Below, piece by piece: positions 35,043 through 42,726 of a stretch of DNA of 64,000 nt; the stretch's first letter is position 1, and every line of letters starts with the position of its first letter. Where the stretch lies: the NCBI GenBank assembly GCA_003151975.1, contig PLZD01000031.1:140488-204487 (forward strand), written 5' to 3'. The position numbers and the translations under genes were made by a program. Source of the stretch: Elusimicrobiota bacterium. Its GTDB lineage: Bacteria; Elusimicrobiota; Elusimicrobia; UBA1565; UBA9628. The notes beneath the pieces are model-generated. The model was not told where the DNA came from. It searched no databases and worked only from the letters and a program-made list of their open reading frames with translations.

Positions 35043-35225
35043 TCAGGCCGGAACGGCTTCGCCGAGCCAGAACAGATCGAGGGCGTAGTCGCAGCCGTCG
35101 TTGGGGCAGGTCGCCCGCACGACGCGGTCCTCATGGGGCTGGATTTCCGCCTCATGAAAGCCTTCGCCGCACTTGGGGCACTTGGCCAGCTTGAACGGCA
35201 CCTTCTCGGGAAACGGTTTCGCCAT
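35043..35225 (-). CDS. Small zinc-ribbon protein
   Basis: 60 residues. Cys16/Cys19 in CPKCGE and Cys40/Cys45 in CPNDGC form a four-cysteine zinc-ribbon, with H24 and H31 nearby. Function unknown; such short proteins often join larger complexes or regulate. A perfect TATAAT seven bases upstream indicates its own leaderless promoter, and it lies between MoxR and the convergent TMTC-like gene. Confidence 0.72.
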   Translation of the reverse strand: MAKPFPEKVPFKLAKCPKCGEGFHEAEIQPHEDRVVRATCPNDGCDYALDLFWLGEAVPA

Positions 35226-35232
35226 CGCTCAA

Positions 35233-35238
35233 ATTATA
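35233..35238 (-). promoter_or_regulatory. -10 box (TATAAT) of the zinc-ribbon gene
   Basis: A perfect TATAAT on the minus strand, seven bases before the ATG at 35225; no Shine-Dalgarno sequence between them. Confidence 0.6.
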
Positions 35239-35296
35239 AGGGATGCGCCGATGCCGCGCACGGGGCCTTTGGCCCAAGCCGCCGAGGCCATTGGAC

Positions 35297-36286
35297 CTAG
35301 CGGGCCAGGAGGCGATCGATGAGGTCGTCGGGCGAAACGCCCTCGGCCTCGGCCTGGAAGTTCAGCACGACGCGGTGCCGCAGGACGGGCTTGGCCACCG
35401 CGCGCACGTCGTCCTCGGAGGCGGCGAAGCGCCCCGACAGCACGGCGCGGGCCTTGGCGCCGAGGACCAAGGCTTGGCTCGCGCGCGGCCCCGCTCCCCA
35501 CGAGACCCACTTCTTGACGAAATCGGCCGCGACTCCGTCCTTGGGCCGAGTGCTGCGCGCCAGGCCCACCGCGAGATTGACCACGGAGTCGGCGACCGGC
35601 ACGCGGCGCACGAGGTCCTGCAGCTCGAGCACCGCCTTGGCGCCCAGGACTTTCTTGAGCGCCGGTTCGCGCGCGCCGGTCGTCTCCAGAACGATGCGGC
35701 GCTCCTCGTCGTGCGAAGGATAATCGATGGCGATCTGCAGAAAAAAGCGGTCGAGCTGGGCCTCGGGCAGGGGATAGGTGCCCTCTTGCTCGATGGGGTT
35801 CTGCGTCGCCATCACGAAAAAGGGCAGAGGCAATGAGCGCGTCTCGCCGCCGGAGGTCACCTGATACTCCTGCATCGCCTGAAGGAGGGCGGACTGGGTC
35901 TTGGGCGGCGTGCGGTTGATCTCATCGGCGAGCAGCATGTTCGCGAAGACCGGGCCCGGAACGAAGCGCAGGGCCCGCTGCCGGGTCTGCTGGTCCTCTT
36001 GAAGGATCTCGGTGCCCGTGACGTCGGAGGGCATGAGGTCCGGGGTGAATTGGATGCGGGAGAATTGCAGATCGAGGATGCGCGAGAGGCTCGAGACGAG
36101 CAAGGTCTTCGCGAGGCCCGGCACGCCCATCAGGAGGCAGTGCCCCTTGGCGAAGAGCGCGATCAATATCTCCTCGATGACCTGGTCCTGCCCGACGATC
36201 ACGGTCTTCAGCTGGCCGAGGATCTCGGCTTTGGCCGCGAGCAGCTTCTCCGCGCGCTCGACGTCGTCGTTCTGCGCCGTTTTCAT
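35297..36286 (-). CDS. MoxR-family AAA ATPase
   Basis: 329 residues. Walker A GVPGLAKT at 54-61, Walker B LLADEINRTPPKTQSALLQAMQE, and the FFLQIAIDYPS-type region match MoxR, the AAA+ partner of DUF58 and BatA proteins. It probably loads or unfolds substrate for the VWA proteins encoded at 27267-33111. A TAGGCT box seven bases before the ATG may be its promoter. The gene is 2.2 kb from DUF58, separated by the zinc ribbon and by the opposite-strand TMTC-like gene. Confidence 0.9.
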   Translation of the reverse strand: MKTAQNDDVERAEKLLAAKAEILGQLKTVIVGQDQVIEEILIALFAKGHCLLMGVPGLAKTLLVSSLSRILDLQFSRIQFTPDLMPSDVTGTEILQEDQQTRQRALRFVPGPVFANMLLADEINRTPPKTQSALLQAMQEYQVTSGGETRSLPLPFFVMATQNPIEQEGTYPLPEAQLDRFFLQIAIDYPSHDEERRIVLETTGAREPALKKVLGAKAVLELQDLVRRVPVADSVVNLAVGLARSTRPKDGVAADFVKKWVSWGAGPRASQALVLGAKARAVLSGRFAASEDDVRAVAKPVLRHRVVLNFQAEAEGVSPDDLIDRLLAR

Positions 36287-36293
36287 CGTCTAT

Positions 36294-36299
36294 AGCCTA
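36294..36299 (-). promoter_or_regulatory. -10-like box (TAGGCT) of the MoxR gene
   Basis: TAGGCT on the minus strand, seven bases before the ATG at 36286. It fits the TAnnnT pattern; TATAGA just downstream is a rival. Confidence 0.35.
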
Positions 36300-36306
36300 C
36301 CACATC

Positions 36307-37398
36307 CTACTTCGCGCCGACCACTCCTTTGCGCCGGGTCAGCGCGAGCGCCAGCAGAAGCAGCACGACGCCTGCGCCCGCGGCGGCGGCCATGCGGCGC
36401 CGCCCCGTCAACGACTTGAGCCGCAGTTCGTGCGGCAGGGGGACCTCGGGCGTCTGCTTGACGAGCTTATCCTGGGCGTCGGGCCCGAGCGCCAACGCCG
36501 TGAAGGTCTGCGTCATGAGGTCGAGCGCGCGCGGGCCTTTGGCCAGCACCGAGTAGCCCCAGTAGCACCACGGCATGTAGCCGGCGACGAATTGGCTCGC
36601 GCCGCTCGGATCCTTGAGGCGGCCCCACGCGTAGACCAAGTCCGGGCCCGCCGGCGTCTCAAACAACGCGGTATCGGCGACCGAGGGGCCTTCGACGCCG
36701 TCGACGGCCTGCACGGTGCTGTGCACGAGCACGGGCTGGTCCTTGATGGGAGTCTGGTCGTCGACGAGCTTCATGATCATGAGCTCGGAGCCCAGGCCCT
36801 GCACGGCCACGACGAAATTGAGCTTCTTCTCGCGCTCGGACAGCGTGCGCGCCGCCAGGCCCTCGGGCAAAGAGAAGGAAAGCTGGCCGTCGAGGCTTTG
36901 TGCCTGATGAGACAGCGCGGGCCGCGCGCCCGCGCCCGTGTTGTCCTTGAGCGAGCCGATGATCGACGGCAGCAGCGTGTCGGGCACGGCGGAATTCAGG
37001 GTGCCCAGGAACTTGGCGCCGTTGAGCTCGATGACGGCGAGGATCAAGCGCGGCTTGCCTTGGAGCTCGGCGCGGACGATGTGGGCCGTGGCGCCGTTGT
37101 CGTAGGAGACCTCCTCGACGCCGCCCTTGATCGCGAAACCGAGACCCGACTTATTATTTAGCTCCGTCAAAACGTCAAGCAAGAATGCGCGGATGGCGCC
37201 GCGGTTGTCCAGCGGAGTCGCGGCCACGCGCGCGAGCATGAAGGAACTCGACTCCGGCCCTTTGAGCGCCGCGACGAGGTCGGGAGAATTCTTGCTCGCC
37301 GTGACGTCGTCCCAGCCGGGGGGAGCCTCGATGGTAAATTGCGCGTTGCCCGCGGACCACGCGAGGCCGGCGCTCAAGACGCACGCAAAGAGTTGCAT
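36307..37398 (-). CDS. Exported hypothetical protein with C-terminal membrane anchor
   Basis: 363 residues. Signal peptide about 1-20 (FACVLSAGLAWSAGNAQ), a mostly beta-type soluble domain with two similar halves (FTIEAPPGWDDVTAS ... ; LSFSLPEGLAARTLSE ...), and one span near 336-355 (AAAAGAGVVLLLLALAL) followed by Arg/Lys. Family not recognised. It probably sits in the cytoplasmic membrane facing the periplasm. It lies just upstream of MoxR (20-base gap) and could be part of the same unit, but a TAGGCT box before MoxR suggests separate control. Confidence 0.7.
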   Translation of the reverse strand: MQLFACVLSAGLAWSAGNAQFTIEAPPGWDDVTASKNSPDLVAALKGPESSSFMLARVAATPLDNRGAIRAFLLDVLTELNNKSGLGFAIKGGVEEVSYDNGATAHIVRAELQGKPRLILAVIELNGAKFLGTLNSAVPDTLLPSIIGSLKDNTGAGARPALSHQAQSLDGQLSFSLPEGLAARTLSEREKKLNFVVAVQGLGSELMIMKLVDDQTPIKDQPVLVHSTVQAVDGVEGPSVADTALFETPAGPDLVYAWGRLKDPSGASQFVAGYMPWCYWGYSVLAKGPRALDLMTQTFTALALGPDAQDKLVKQTPEVPLPHELRLKSLTGRRRMAAAAGAGVVLLLLALALTRRKGVVGAK

Positions 37399-37406
37399 GG
37401 ACCTGT

Positions 37407-37412
37407 AGTTTA
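37407..37412 (-). promoter_or_regulatory. -10-like box (TAAACT) of the exported-protein gene at 37398
   Basis: TAAACT on the minus strand, eight bases before the ATG at 37398, no Shine-Dalgarno sequence. Confidence 0.4.
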
Positions 37413-37461
37413 ACAGCCTTCCTTAAGACGCGCAAGTGCGGAGGGCAAGCCCGCCTCGAAG

Positions 37462-37490
37462 TTGAATAGCCTTCGGTGATTTGACATAAT
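37462..37490 (+). promoter_or_regulatory. Sigma70-type promoter of the tolQ-like gene
   Basis: TTGAAT (37462-37467), a 17-base spacer, then CATAAT (37485-37490), with the ATG six bases later at 37497. This is the clearest two-part promoter in the Tol region and implies a leaderless mRNA. Confidence 0.6.
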
Positions 37491-37496
37491 CCCCGC

Positions 37497-38123
37497 ATGG
37501 GTTTTCAGGTCGGCTTCAAAGAGATCATCATCTCGGGCGGCGTCACCCTCTGCTTCCTCATCCTGCTTTCGATCTACTCGATCGCGCTGATCTGGGAGCG
37601 CTGGCGCTTCTACGAGCGCTCCACCTCCGGCATGGCGCCGTTCCTCGCCAAGATCCGCACGATCATCGACAAGGGCGACCTCACCGAGGCGGTCACGGCG
37701 TCCAAGGCGTATAAGGGTCTGGCCAGCGCGGTCGTCATGGCGAGCCTCGTCGGGCCCTCGAACCGCGACGAGCGCAAGCGCTCGGCCCAGCGCGCCACCG
37801 ACCGCGCGATCGCCCAGCTTCAGCTCCGGATCTCATTCCTCGGCACGGTGGCGAGCGTGGCTCCGTTCATCGGGCTCTTCGGCACCGTCGTCGGTGTCAT
37901 GCGCGCCTTCAAGGACCTCGCGTCCGCGGCCGGCGCGGGACCGGGCGTGGTGGCCATCGGCATCTCCGAGGCGCTGGTCTGCACGGCGACCGGACTTTTC
38001 GTCGCGATTCCCGCGGTGGTCGCGTACAATCATTTCAACACAAGAACGCAGCGCTTCGGCGAGGAGATGGCCTGGATCTCCGAGGAGATCCTCGAGAGCC
38101 TCTCCGAGAAGTCCCACCGCTGA
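37497..38123 (+). CDS. MotA/TolQ/ExbB proton-channel protein
   Basis: 208 residues. Three membrane segments: about 14-33, and the conserved pair about 113-140 (FLGTVASVAPFIGLFGTVVGVM) and about 157-180 (GISEALVCTATGLFVAIPAVV). The GLFGTVVG and EALxxTxxGLxVAIPAVxxY motifs are those of TolQ/ExbB. With TolR and TonB-like proteins it forms the proton-driven energy transducer of the inner membrane. Its stop codon overlaps the ATG of the next gene by one base. TolQ is favoured by its position, but ExbB cannot be excluded. Confidence 0.88.
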   Translation: MGFQVGFKEIIISGGVTLCFLILLSIYSIALIWERWRFYERSTSGMAPFLAKIRTIIDKGDLTEAVTASKAYKGLASAVVMASLVGPSNRDERKRSAQRATDRAIAQLQLRISFLGTVASVAPFIGLFGTVVGVMRAFKDLASAAGAGPGVVAIGISEALVCTATGLFVAIPAVVAYNHFNTRTQRFGEEMAWISEEILESLSEKSHR

Positions 38124-38533
38124 TGCAGGTCGAGCGGCGCCGCACCTTCGCAGAGCCCAACATGGTGCCGCTCATCGACGTCGCCTTGATTCTCGTGATC
38201 ATCTTCATGGTGCTCACTCCCATACTTGTTCAATCCCAGTTGACCGTCAAGCTCCCGAAAGCCGACTCCGGCGCGCCCGTCGAGGCGTCTACTACCGTGA
38301 CCGTCGAGATCAGCCGCGGCGGCTCGGTCACCATCGATGGGACGCCCGTGAAGTGGGCCAACATCGAGCGCGAGCTCACGCTCCATCTGCCGCGCTCCGC
38401 GCACAAGACCTTGCTCGTGCAGGCTGATCGGGCTACGGCCGTAGAAAAAGTCGTGACCGTGCTCGACGTCGCCAAGAAGCTCGGCGTCGGGAAGCTCGGC
38501 ATCGGCGTCATACCCAGCTCGGCCAGCCAGTAG
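38123..38533 (+). CDS. ExbD/TolR-family protein
   Basis: 136 residues. Single N-terminal span with MVPLIDVALILVIIFMV, D19 being the proton-relay aspartate of TolR/ExbD. The periplasmic domain ends VTVLDVAKKLGVGKLGIGVI, matching the family's C-terminal strand and helix. It is overlapped by the TolQ-like gene by one base. Confidence 0.9.
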   Translation: MQVERRRTFAEPNMVPLIDVALILVIIFMVLTPILVQSQLTVKLPKADSGAPVEASTTVTVEISRGGSVTIDGTPVKWANIERELTLHLPRSAHKTLLVQADRATAVEKVVTVLDVAKKLGVGKLGIGVIPSSASQ

Positions 38534-38544
38534 CGGAGGAACGC

Positions 38545-39282
38545 GTGGCGCGCAACGGTGTCTCACGGTTCGTGCCGCAGGAGCTCAAGCCCTATCTCAC
38601 CTATTCCTTAGGCCTCCACGCGCTCGTGGCGGTCGCCGCGATGAAGGTGATCTCGGGCGTCGCGCTCAAGAGCGAGCAGATCTACACGATCGATTTCGTC
38701 GGGCCCTCGGCGACGATCCAGAGCCAGGCGGCAGCGGAAGCCGAGAAGAGCGCGCCGGCCGCGACGAAGACCGACGCCGGCAAGCCGCCGCCGGATTCCG
38801 GGTTTGACGAGTTCGGGCGGCGAACGAAGCACGCTTTCGCGCTGCCGAGGCCGAGCCTCATGCGGGGGTTCCAGGCTCAAGACAAAGAAGAACAACAGCA
38901 AGAACAAACGGCTCCCGGGCCTAAGAATACGGCGCCTGCGGCGGGCGCCTCCACCCCCGATGGGGGTGGAGGGCCGGCGGGCACCGGTATTGCGACGGAC
39001 ATGCCGAATTTTCCTTATCCCTGGTATATTTCCCAAGTTCGGAACGCTCTTTGGAATATGTGGTCGAGCCGGATGCCGAAGGAGCAAGGCTCGTGCACCA
39101 TAGTTTTCTCCATACTGCCCAACGGCTCCGTCGTCGACTTGCGCTCGGAGGATTCCTCGGGAAGTTCCTCGTTCGATCTGACCGCGATGAGCGCCGTCCA
39201 GGACGCCGCTCCCTTCGCCCATCTTCCTCCCGATTTTCACGAGCCCTTCCTCAAAATCCACGTCACGCTCAAGAGCCAATAA
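38545..39282 (+). CDS. TonB/TolA-like periplasm-spanning protein
   Basis: 245 residues from a GTG preceded by GGAGGA, a good Shine-Dalgarno sequence. One N-terminal span (about 19-40), a Gln/Pro/Gly-rich linker (about 55-150), and a C-terminal TonB_C-type domain (FPYPWYISQVRNALWNMWSS ... GSCTIVFSILPNGSVVDLR). It completes the TolQ-TolR energy unit and would span the periplasm to an outer-membrane partner. No TolB or Pal gene lies nearby. The stop overlaps the next ATG by one base. Confidence 0.85.
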   Translation: MARNGVSRFVPQELKPYLTYSLGLHALVAVAAMKVISGVALKSEQIYTIDFVGPSATIQSQAAAEAEKSAPAATKTDAGKPPPDSGFDEFGRRTKHAFALPRPSLMRGFQAQDKEEQQQEQTAPGPKNTAPAAGASTPDGGGGPAGTGIATDMPNFPYPWYISQVRNALWNMWSSRMPKEQGSCTIVFSILPNGSVVDLRSEDSSGSSSFDLTAMSAVQDAAPFAHLPPDFHEPFLKIHVTLKSQ

Positions 39283-39665
39283 TGTTCACGCTATTTCGTC
39301 TGCTTTTTTTCACGGCTCTAGTCTACGGCGGGTTTCTCGTGGCGTTTCCGCAATGGGACGGCGTGGTCTACCACGTCGCTTCGCTCGCGGTGCTCGGCGG
39401 CGCGGCCGTGGGAGTGTGCATCATCGTCAAGGTCATCGACTTCACTTCGACGGCGGCCAAGCTCGCCTTCGAGGCCGCGTTCGTGCTGGCCGCGGCGGGC
39501 TGGTTCGCCTACACGATGCCGACGAAGTCGGGCGCGACGCCTTGGCAGCAGTGGGCGGCGGGACATCGTCCCAATCAAACCGAGGCGCGCGACGGCTTCA
39601 CGCGGCTGGGCGTCGACCCAAAATCCGGGCCGGCGTCGCTTATCGTCGGGCTTTTTCCGCGCTGA
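39282..39665 (+). CDS. Small hydrophobic membrane protein
   Basis: 127 residues from the ATG at 39282. Three hydrophobic segments (about 4-22, 30-51, 59-78) and a soluble C-terminus with WQQWAAGHRPNQ. Not recognised. It follows the TonB-like gene without a gap and may belong to the Tol unit. Its 3' end overlaps the convergent glycosyltransferase gene by 26 bases. Confidence 0.65.
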   Translation: MFTLFRLLFFTALVYGGFLVAFPQWDGVVYHVASLAVLGGAAVGVCIIVKVIDFTSTAAKLAFEAAFVLAAAGWFAYTMPTKSGATPWQQWAAGHRPNQTEARDGFTRLGVDPKSGPASLIVGLFPR

Positions 39666-41181
39666 CCGGCTTGAAGACGGGCCGCGGCGGAATGACGTCC
39701 AGCGTCCAGACCGCGCGCCCCGCGAAGTAATCCTCCAGCTTCCGGTCCTCGTCGGGCGAGACGCTCCAAGCCCAGACGACTTGGGATCCATCGATGTCCG
39801 CGCCGTTGGTCACCCAATCGTCGTGGTAGCTCGCGCCCGGTCCGTAGCGCACGAGCACGAGGTGGCGGCCGCCCATCGACTCCATCTTCTCGAGAGCCTC
39901 CGCGCGGAAGTAGCTCCACGCGGCGTGCGGGCTTTCCATTTTCTTGCCGGCAAACAGAACGGTGCGGCCGAGGCACCACGCCGCCGTGACGGCGACGCTC
40001 AGCGCACCCAGCGGCCGTCCGCGCCAGCGCCACGCCCACGCGCGGCGCATGCCGGCGATGACGAGCAGGAAAAAAAGGCCGCCGACCGGCGCCGAGTAAT
40101 GGGGAAAATAGAAAAGCAAGGTGAAGACCACGGCGGAGGCGGCGGCCCCAGCTAGGCCGAGCCAGAGGAGACTCGCTCCGCAGAGACCGAAGAAGGGCAG
40201 CGCCAGGAAGACCTTGATGGGCAACGGCTCAAGCCATGCCTCGTCGAAATCCCAAAGCTTGCCGGCCATCGCTTTGCAGAATCCCGCCGGCGTGCGGTGC
40301 CGCGTGTAGCCGTCGAGATTCCAGCCGAACCAAAGGTCGTGAATCTCGGGGATGCCGGGGTCGGGCACCTCGCGCAGGCCCGACTGCCAAATGAAGAGGG
40401 GCGACGGATTGTAGGTCTTTTCGTAGAGCATGTACGGCATGGTCAATGGATTTCCCGTCACGCGAAAATTATAGAGCGCCATCCACGCGCCGACCGGGAC
40501 GAGCACGCCCAGCAGCGCGGCCAGCGCCGCCGCGCGCGGCCGAGATTTCCAGGCAAGCCACGCCAGCAAAGGAGTCGAGAACAAGAAGCCTTCCATGGGC
40601 CGCGAGTTGGCCAGCACCGCCAGACCGACGCCGAGGAGAGCTCCGTTGCGCGCGGTCGCTGACTCGAGCAGGCGCTTCCATGCTCCGAGAAAAAGCGCCC
40701 CGCCGAGCAAAGCGACGCCTCCTCCCCAATAATTCGTAAGCCACAAAATCAACAGCGGATGCGTTCCGGCCAGCAGCCCTCCGAAAAGAGCCCAGCCCGC
40801 CGGAAGAAATGCGAGCAGCATCCAGTAGATCGCGGCGGCGGCCAGCGCGACGCAGATGATGGCGCCAATGAGCGGACGGCCAGTCAGGATTTGGCCGAGC
40901 GCGAGGAAGAGCCCCTGGCCGGGCGGATACTTCGACATGTAGGTCGGCTGCACGAGCTCATTGACGTTTTGGAACTGCCGCGAGAACGCGTGGGGGGGAT
41001 TGGTCAGTCGGCCGTGAGCGAAGGTGTCGGCGGCGAGGAGATTGCTGAATTCGTCGTGCACGATCGGCTGAGGCGTGCCGTGCACCGCGAGATAGCCGAG
41101 GCCGATGGAAAACGGGAGCAGGGCGACGACCAGGGCGCTCGCCCACGGACGGCTCGCCAAAGCCTCGAAGCCCCTGCGCAT
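39640..41181 (-). CDS. GT39-type integral membrane glycosyltransferase
   Basis: 513 residues. N-terminal span, then VHDEFSNLLAADTFAHGRLT and PTYMSKYPPGQGLFLALG, the acidic-then-PP loop typical of polyprenyl-phosphate sugar transferases. About ten spans, no large soluble C-terminal domain beyond roughly 110 residues. It is a different subfamily from the proteins at 1124 and 10024, lacking LWTKLTTP. Acceptor unknown. A TAAGCT box seven bases upstream of the ATG is the likely promoter; it is divergent with the exported protein gene at 41237. Confidence 0.8.
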   Translation of the reverse strand: MRRGFEALASRPWASALVVALLPFSIGLGYLAVHGTPQPIVHDEFSNLLAADTFAHGRLTNPPHAFSRQFQNVNELVQPTYMSKYPPGQGLFLALGQILTGRPLIGAIICVALAAAAIYWMLLAFLPAGWALFGGLLAGTHPLLILWLTNYWGGGVALLGGALFLGAWKRLLESATARNGALLGVGLAVLANSRPMEGFLFSTPLLAWLAWKSRPRAAALAALLGVLVPVGAWMALYNFRVTGNPLTMPYMLYEKTYNPSPLFIWQSGLREVPDPGIPEIHDLWFGWNLDGYTRHRTPAGFCKAMAGKLWDFDEAWLEPLPIKVFLALPFFGLCGASLLWLGLAGAAASAVVFTLLFYFPHYSAPVGGLFFLLVIAGMRRAWAWRWRGRPLGALSVAVTAAWCLGRTVLFAGKKMESPHAAWSYFRAEALEKMESMGGRHLVLVRYGPGASYHDDWVTNGADIDGSQVVWAWSVSPDEDRKLEDYFAGRAVWTLDVIPPRPVFKPVSAEKARR

Positions 41182-41188
41182 CGGCGAG

Positions 41189-41194
41189 AGCTTA
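41189..41194 (-). promoter_or_regulatory. -10-like box (TAAGCT) of the membrane glycosyltransferase at 41181
   Basis: TAAGCT on the minus strand, seven bases before the ATG; no Shine-Dalgarno sequence. Confidence 0.4.
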
Positions 41195-41222
41195 CCTTAA
41201 TGCCGCCTCACGGGCAAGTTGC

Positions 41223-41228
41223 TATAAT
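41223..41228 (+). promoter_or_regulatory. -10 box (TATAAT) of the exported protein at 41237
   Basis: A perfect TATAAT is followed by eight bases (AGGAAGCG) and the ATG. AGGA in the spacer could be a weak ribosome site, but a start at +1 is more likely. Confidence 0.55.
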
Positions 41229-41236
41229 AGGAAGCG

Positions 41237-41593
41237 ATGCGAGCTTTTGGACGGATCGTTTTGGTGTGCGCCTTGCTCTGCCAAGCCGGAGCTCACTTGG
41301 CTTTGGCGCAGACTTACGCTTGGACGCGCATGGCTCTGAATGGCTCGACGCTCGCGGGCGCCGTCGAAGGCAGCCATCCCTGCGGCGTCTGCATCAAGGT
41401 GCAGCGCGACGCCCAATCGCGCAAGAACGCCGAGTCGCGCGCGCCCGAAAGGACGCTCGATCTCACGACGACGTCCAATCCCTCCTGCCTCAGCCGGCTC
41501 GCCCCGATCTGGACGCTGTCGACTCAAACCGTCGCTCAGACGCGACGGACCGACGCCATCGACCTCCCGCCGCCCCGCCTCCTCCAAGACTAG
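41237..41593 (+). CDS. Small exported protein with CGVC motif
   Basis: 118 residues. Signal peptide about 1-25 (VLVCALLCQAGAHLALAQ). After the cleavage site come SHPCGVCIKVQRD, a CxxC pair that could bind a metal or be a disulfide, and a second cysteine (NPSCLSRL). It is followed 36 bases later by an outer-membrane-type protein with a CxCxC start. Family not recognised; a role in metal delivery or sensing for that partner is a guess. Confidence 0.65.
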   Translation: MRAFGRIVLVCALLCQAGAHLALAQTYAWTRMALNGSTLAGAVEGSHPCGVCIKVQRDAQSRKNAESRAPERTLDLTTTSNPSCLSRLAPIWTLSTQTVAQTRRTDAIDLPPPRLLQD

Positions 41594-41629
41594 CCGTCGC
41601 CCGCAAACTAGAATTTCTTGGAGGCGTAC

Positions 41630-42577
41630 ATGCATCGTTTTCTCATTTGGTCGTCGTTCATTCTTTTTTTCCTGACCCTTCTTTCTCCCGCGCCGGCGCG
41701 AGGCTGCGCCTGCGGCTGCGGCATGTTCGATGTGCAGGAGCCGATGGAGCTTCCCGCGCAGACCGCGGCCCAGCTGCCCGCGAGGCCCGGAGGCATGGTC
41801 GCTCTTGAATACGATTTCATCAATCAGAACCGCGACTGGAACGGAGCCTCGCGCGGCTCGGACGGCAATAACGGCGACAAGATCCTGCGCACGCACTTCG
41901 TGACGGCGGAGGCGCAGTACATGGTCAGCCGCCAATGGGGATTTTCCGGCGAGGTCCCGGTCTGGAACCGCTACTTCCTGACCAGCGACAACAACGGAAA
42001 CCTCGTCTCGTACAACCACACGGCCCTCGGCGACATCCGCCTGCGCGCGATCTACACCGGCATCAGCGACGACATGTCGAGCGGCCTGACTTTCGGGACC
42101 AAACTTCCGACGGGCGACTACACGAGCCCCGGTTACGACCGCGACAGCGAGATCGGCACCGGCAGCACCGACCTGCTGGTCGGAGCGTTTCACAGAGGAG
42201 CCGTCTCGGACGACCAGGATTGGCAGTGGTTCGTCAACGCCGTCTGGGACCAGCCGGTGCTCATGGCGGCGCAGTACCGCCCCGGAGCGGAATTCAACGG
42301 ATTGGCCGGCGCCTCTTACGGCGGCCTGAAATTCTCCGGAATGACTCTGACTCCGCTCGCGCAGCTCGTCGAGTCGATCCGCATGCGCGACAGCGGGACT
42401 TTCGCCAGCGCGCCGGCAAGCGGCTACGCTCGCCTGCTCGGCGTGCCGGGACTGGTGCTCGACGCATCAAAGCTTCGGTTCACCGCGAGCGTCGGCTTGC
42501 CGATCGCGCAGTTCTTCAACGGCGACCAGCTCGTCGCGGGGGAATACTTCAAGTTCAGCGTCGGCTGCGGCTTCTAG
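41630..42577 (+). CDS. Exported outer-membrane beta-barrel-type protein with N-terminal CxCxC
   Basis: 315 residues from the ATG at 41630, chosen because TGGAGG lies five bases upstream; a longer TTG start at 41618 is less likely. Signal peptide about 1-23, then GCACGCGMFDV, a Cys-rich start. The rest alternates hydrophobic and polar residues with many Tyr/Gly, ending in Phe (FKFSVGCGF), as for outer-membrane barrels; LRAIYTGISDDMSSGLTFGTKLPTGD resembles transporter-type barrels. It may be a metal or small-molecule porin. Partner of the preceding CGVC protein. Confidence 0.7.
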   Translation: MHRFLIWSSFILFFLTLLSPAPARGCACGCGMFDVQEPMELPAQTAAQLPARPGGMVALEYDFINQNRDWNGASRGSDGNNGDKILRTHFVTAEAQYMVSRQWGFSGEVPVWNRYFLTSDNNGNLVSYNHTALGDIRLRAIYTGISDDMSSGLTFGTKLPTGDYTSPGYDRDSEIGTGSTDLLVGAFHRGAVSDDQDWQWFVNAVWDQPVLMAAQYRPGAEFNGLAGASYGGLKFSGMTLTPLAQLVESIRMRDSGTFASAPASGYARLLGVPGLVLDASKLRFTASVGLPIAQFFNGDQLVAGEYFKFSVGCGF

Positions 42578-42582
42578 CATCC

Positions 42583-42598
42583 TAGGACTAAAGTCCTA
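42583..42598. promoter_or_regulatory. Palindrome TAGGACT-AA-AGTCCTA with DosR-like core GGACTAAAGTCC
   Basis: The 12-base core GGACTAAAGTCC matches the centre of the DosR/DevR consensus (GGGACTWWAGTCCC). It lies 144 bases upstream of the Gly/His-rich gene and about 55 bases before a possible -10 box, where an activator could sit. A NarL/LuxR-type response regulator is a possible binder, but none is encoded in this window. Confidence 0.4.
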
Positions 42599-42636
42599 AT
42601 TTAGAAGTAGGTCCAAGGACTCATGCGCGAAGGCAA

Positions 42637-42648
42637 TTAGGCGCCTAA
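42637..42648. promoter_or_regulatory. Perfect palindrome TTAGGCGCCTAA
   Basis: Twelve-base perfect palindrome just upstream of TATATA at 42652-42657. It may be an operator or part of a leader hairpin. Confidence 0.3.
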
Positions 42649-42651
42649 GCT

Positions 42652-42657
42652 TATATA
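42652..42657 (+). promoter_or_regulatory. Possible -10 (TATATA) of the Gly/His-rich protein gene
   Basis: TATATA, with the gene start 69 bases downstream, gives a leader of about 60 bases. The leader contains a perfect 14-base palindrome (TGAATAATTATTCA, 42666-42679) and CGGAGGAG, an adequate but distant Shine-Dalgarno sequence. This leader is longer than others here. Confidence 0.35.
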
Positions 42658-42665
42658 CGAACCGC

Positions 42666-42679
42666 TGAATAATTATTCA
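42666..42679. promoter_or_regulatory. Perfect palindrome TGAATAATTATTCA
   Basis: Fourteen-base AT-rich perfect palindrome in the expected 5' leader of the Gly/His-rich gene; an operator site is more likely than an RNA hairpin because it has no loop. Confidence 0.3.
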
Positions 42680-42726
42680 AAGGCTCGCCCGGACTGGGAC
42701 CCGGGAGTCGGAGGAGAGAAAGAGAA

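Noticed and set aside
42578-42726. GEMM/c-di-GMP or other riboswitch
   Set aside because: The conserved loops of known riboswitches are missing; the palindromes are simple and fit operators better.
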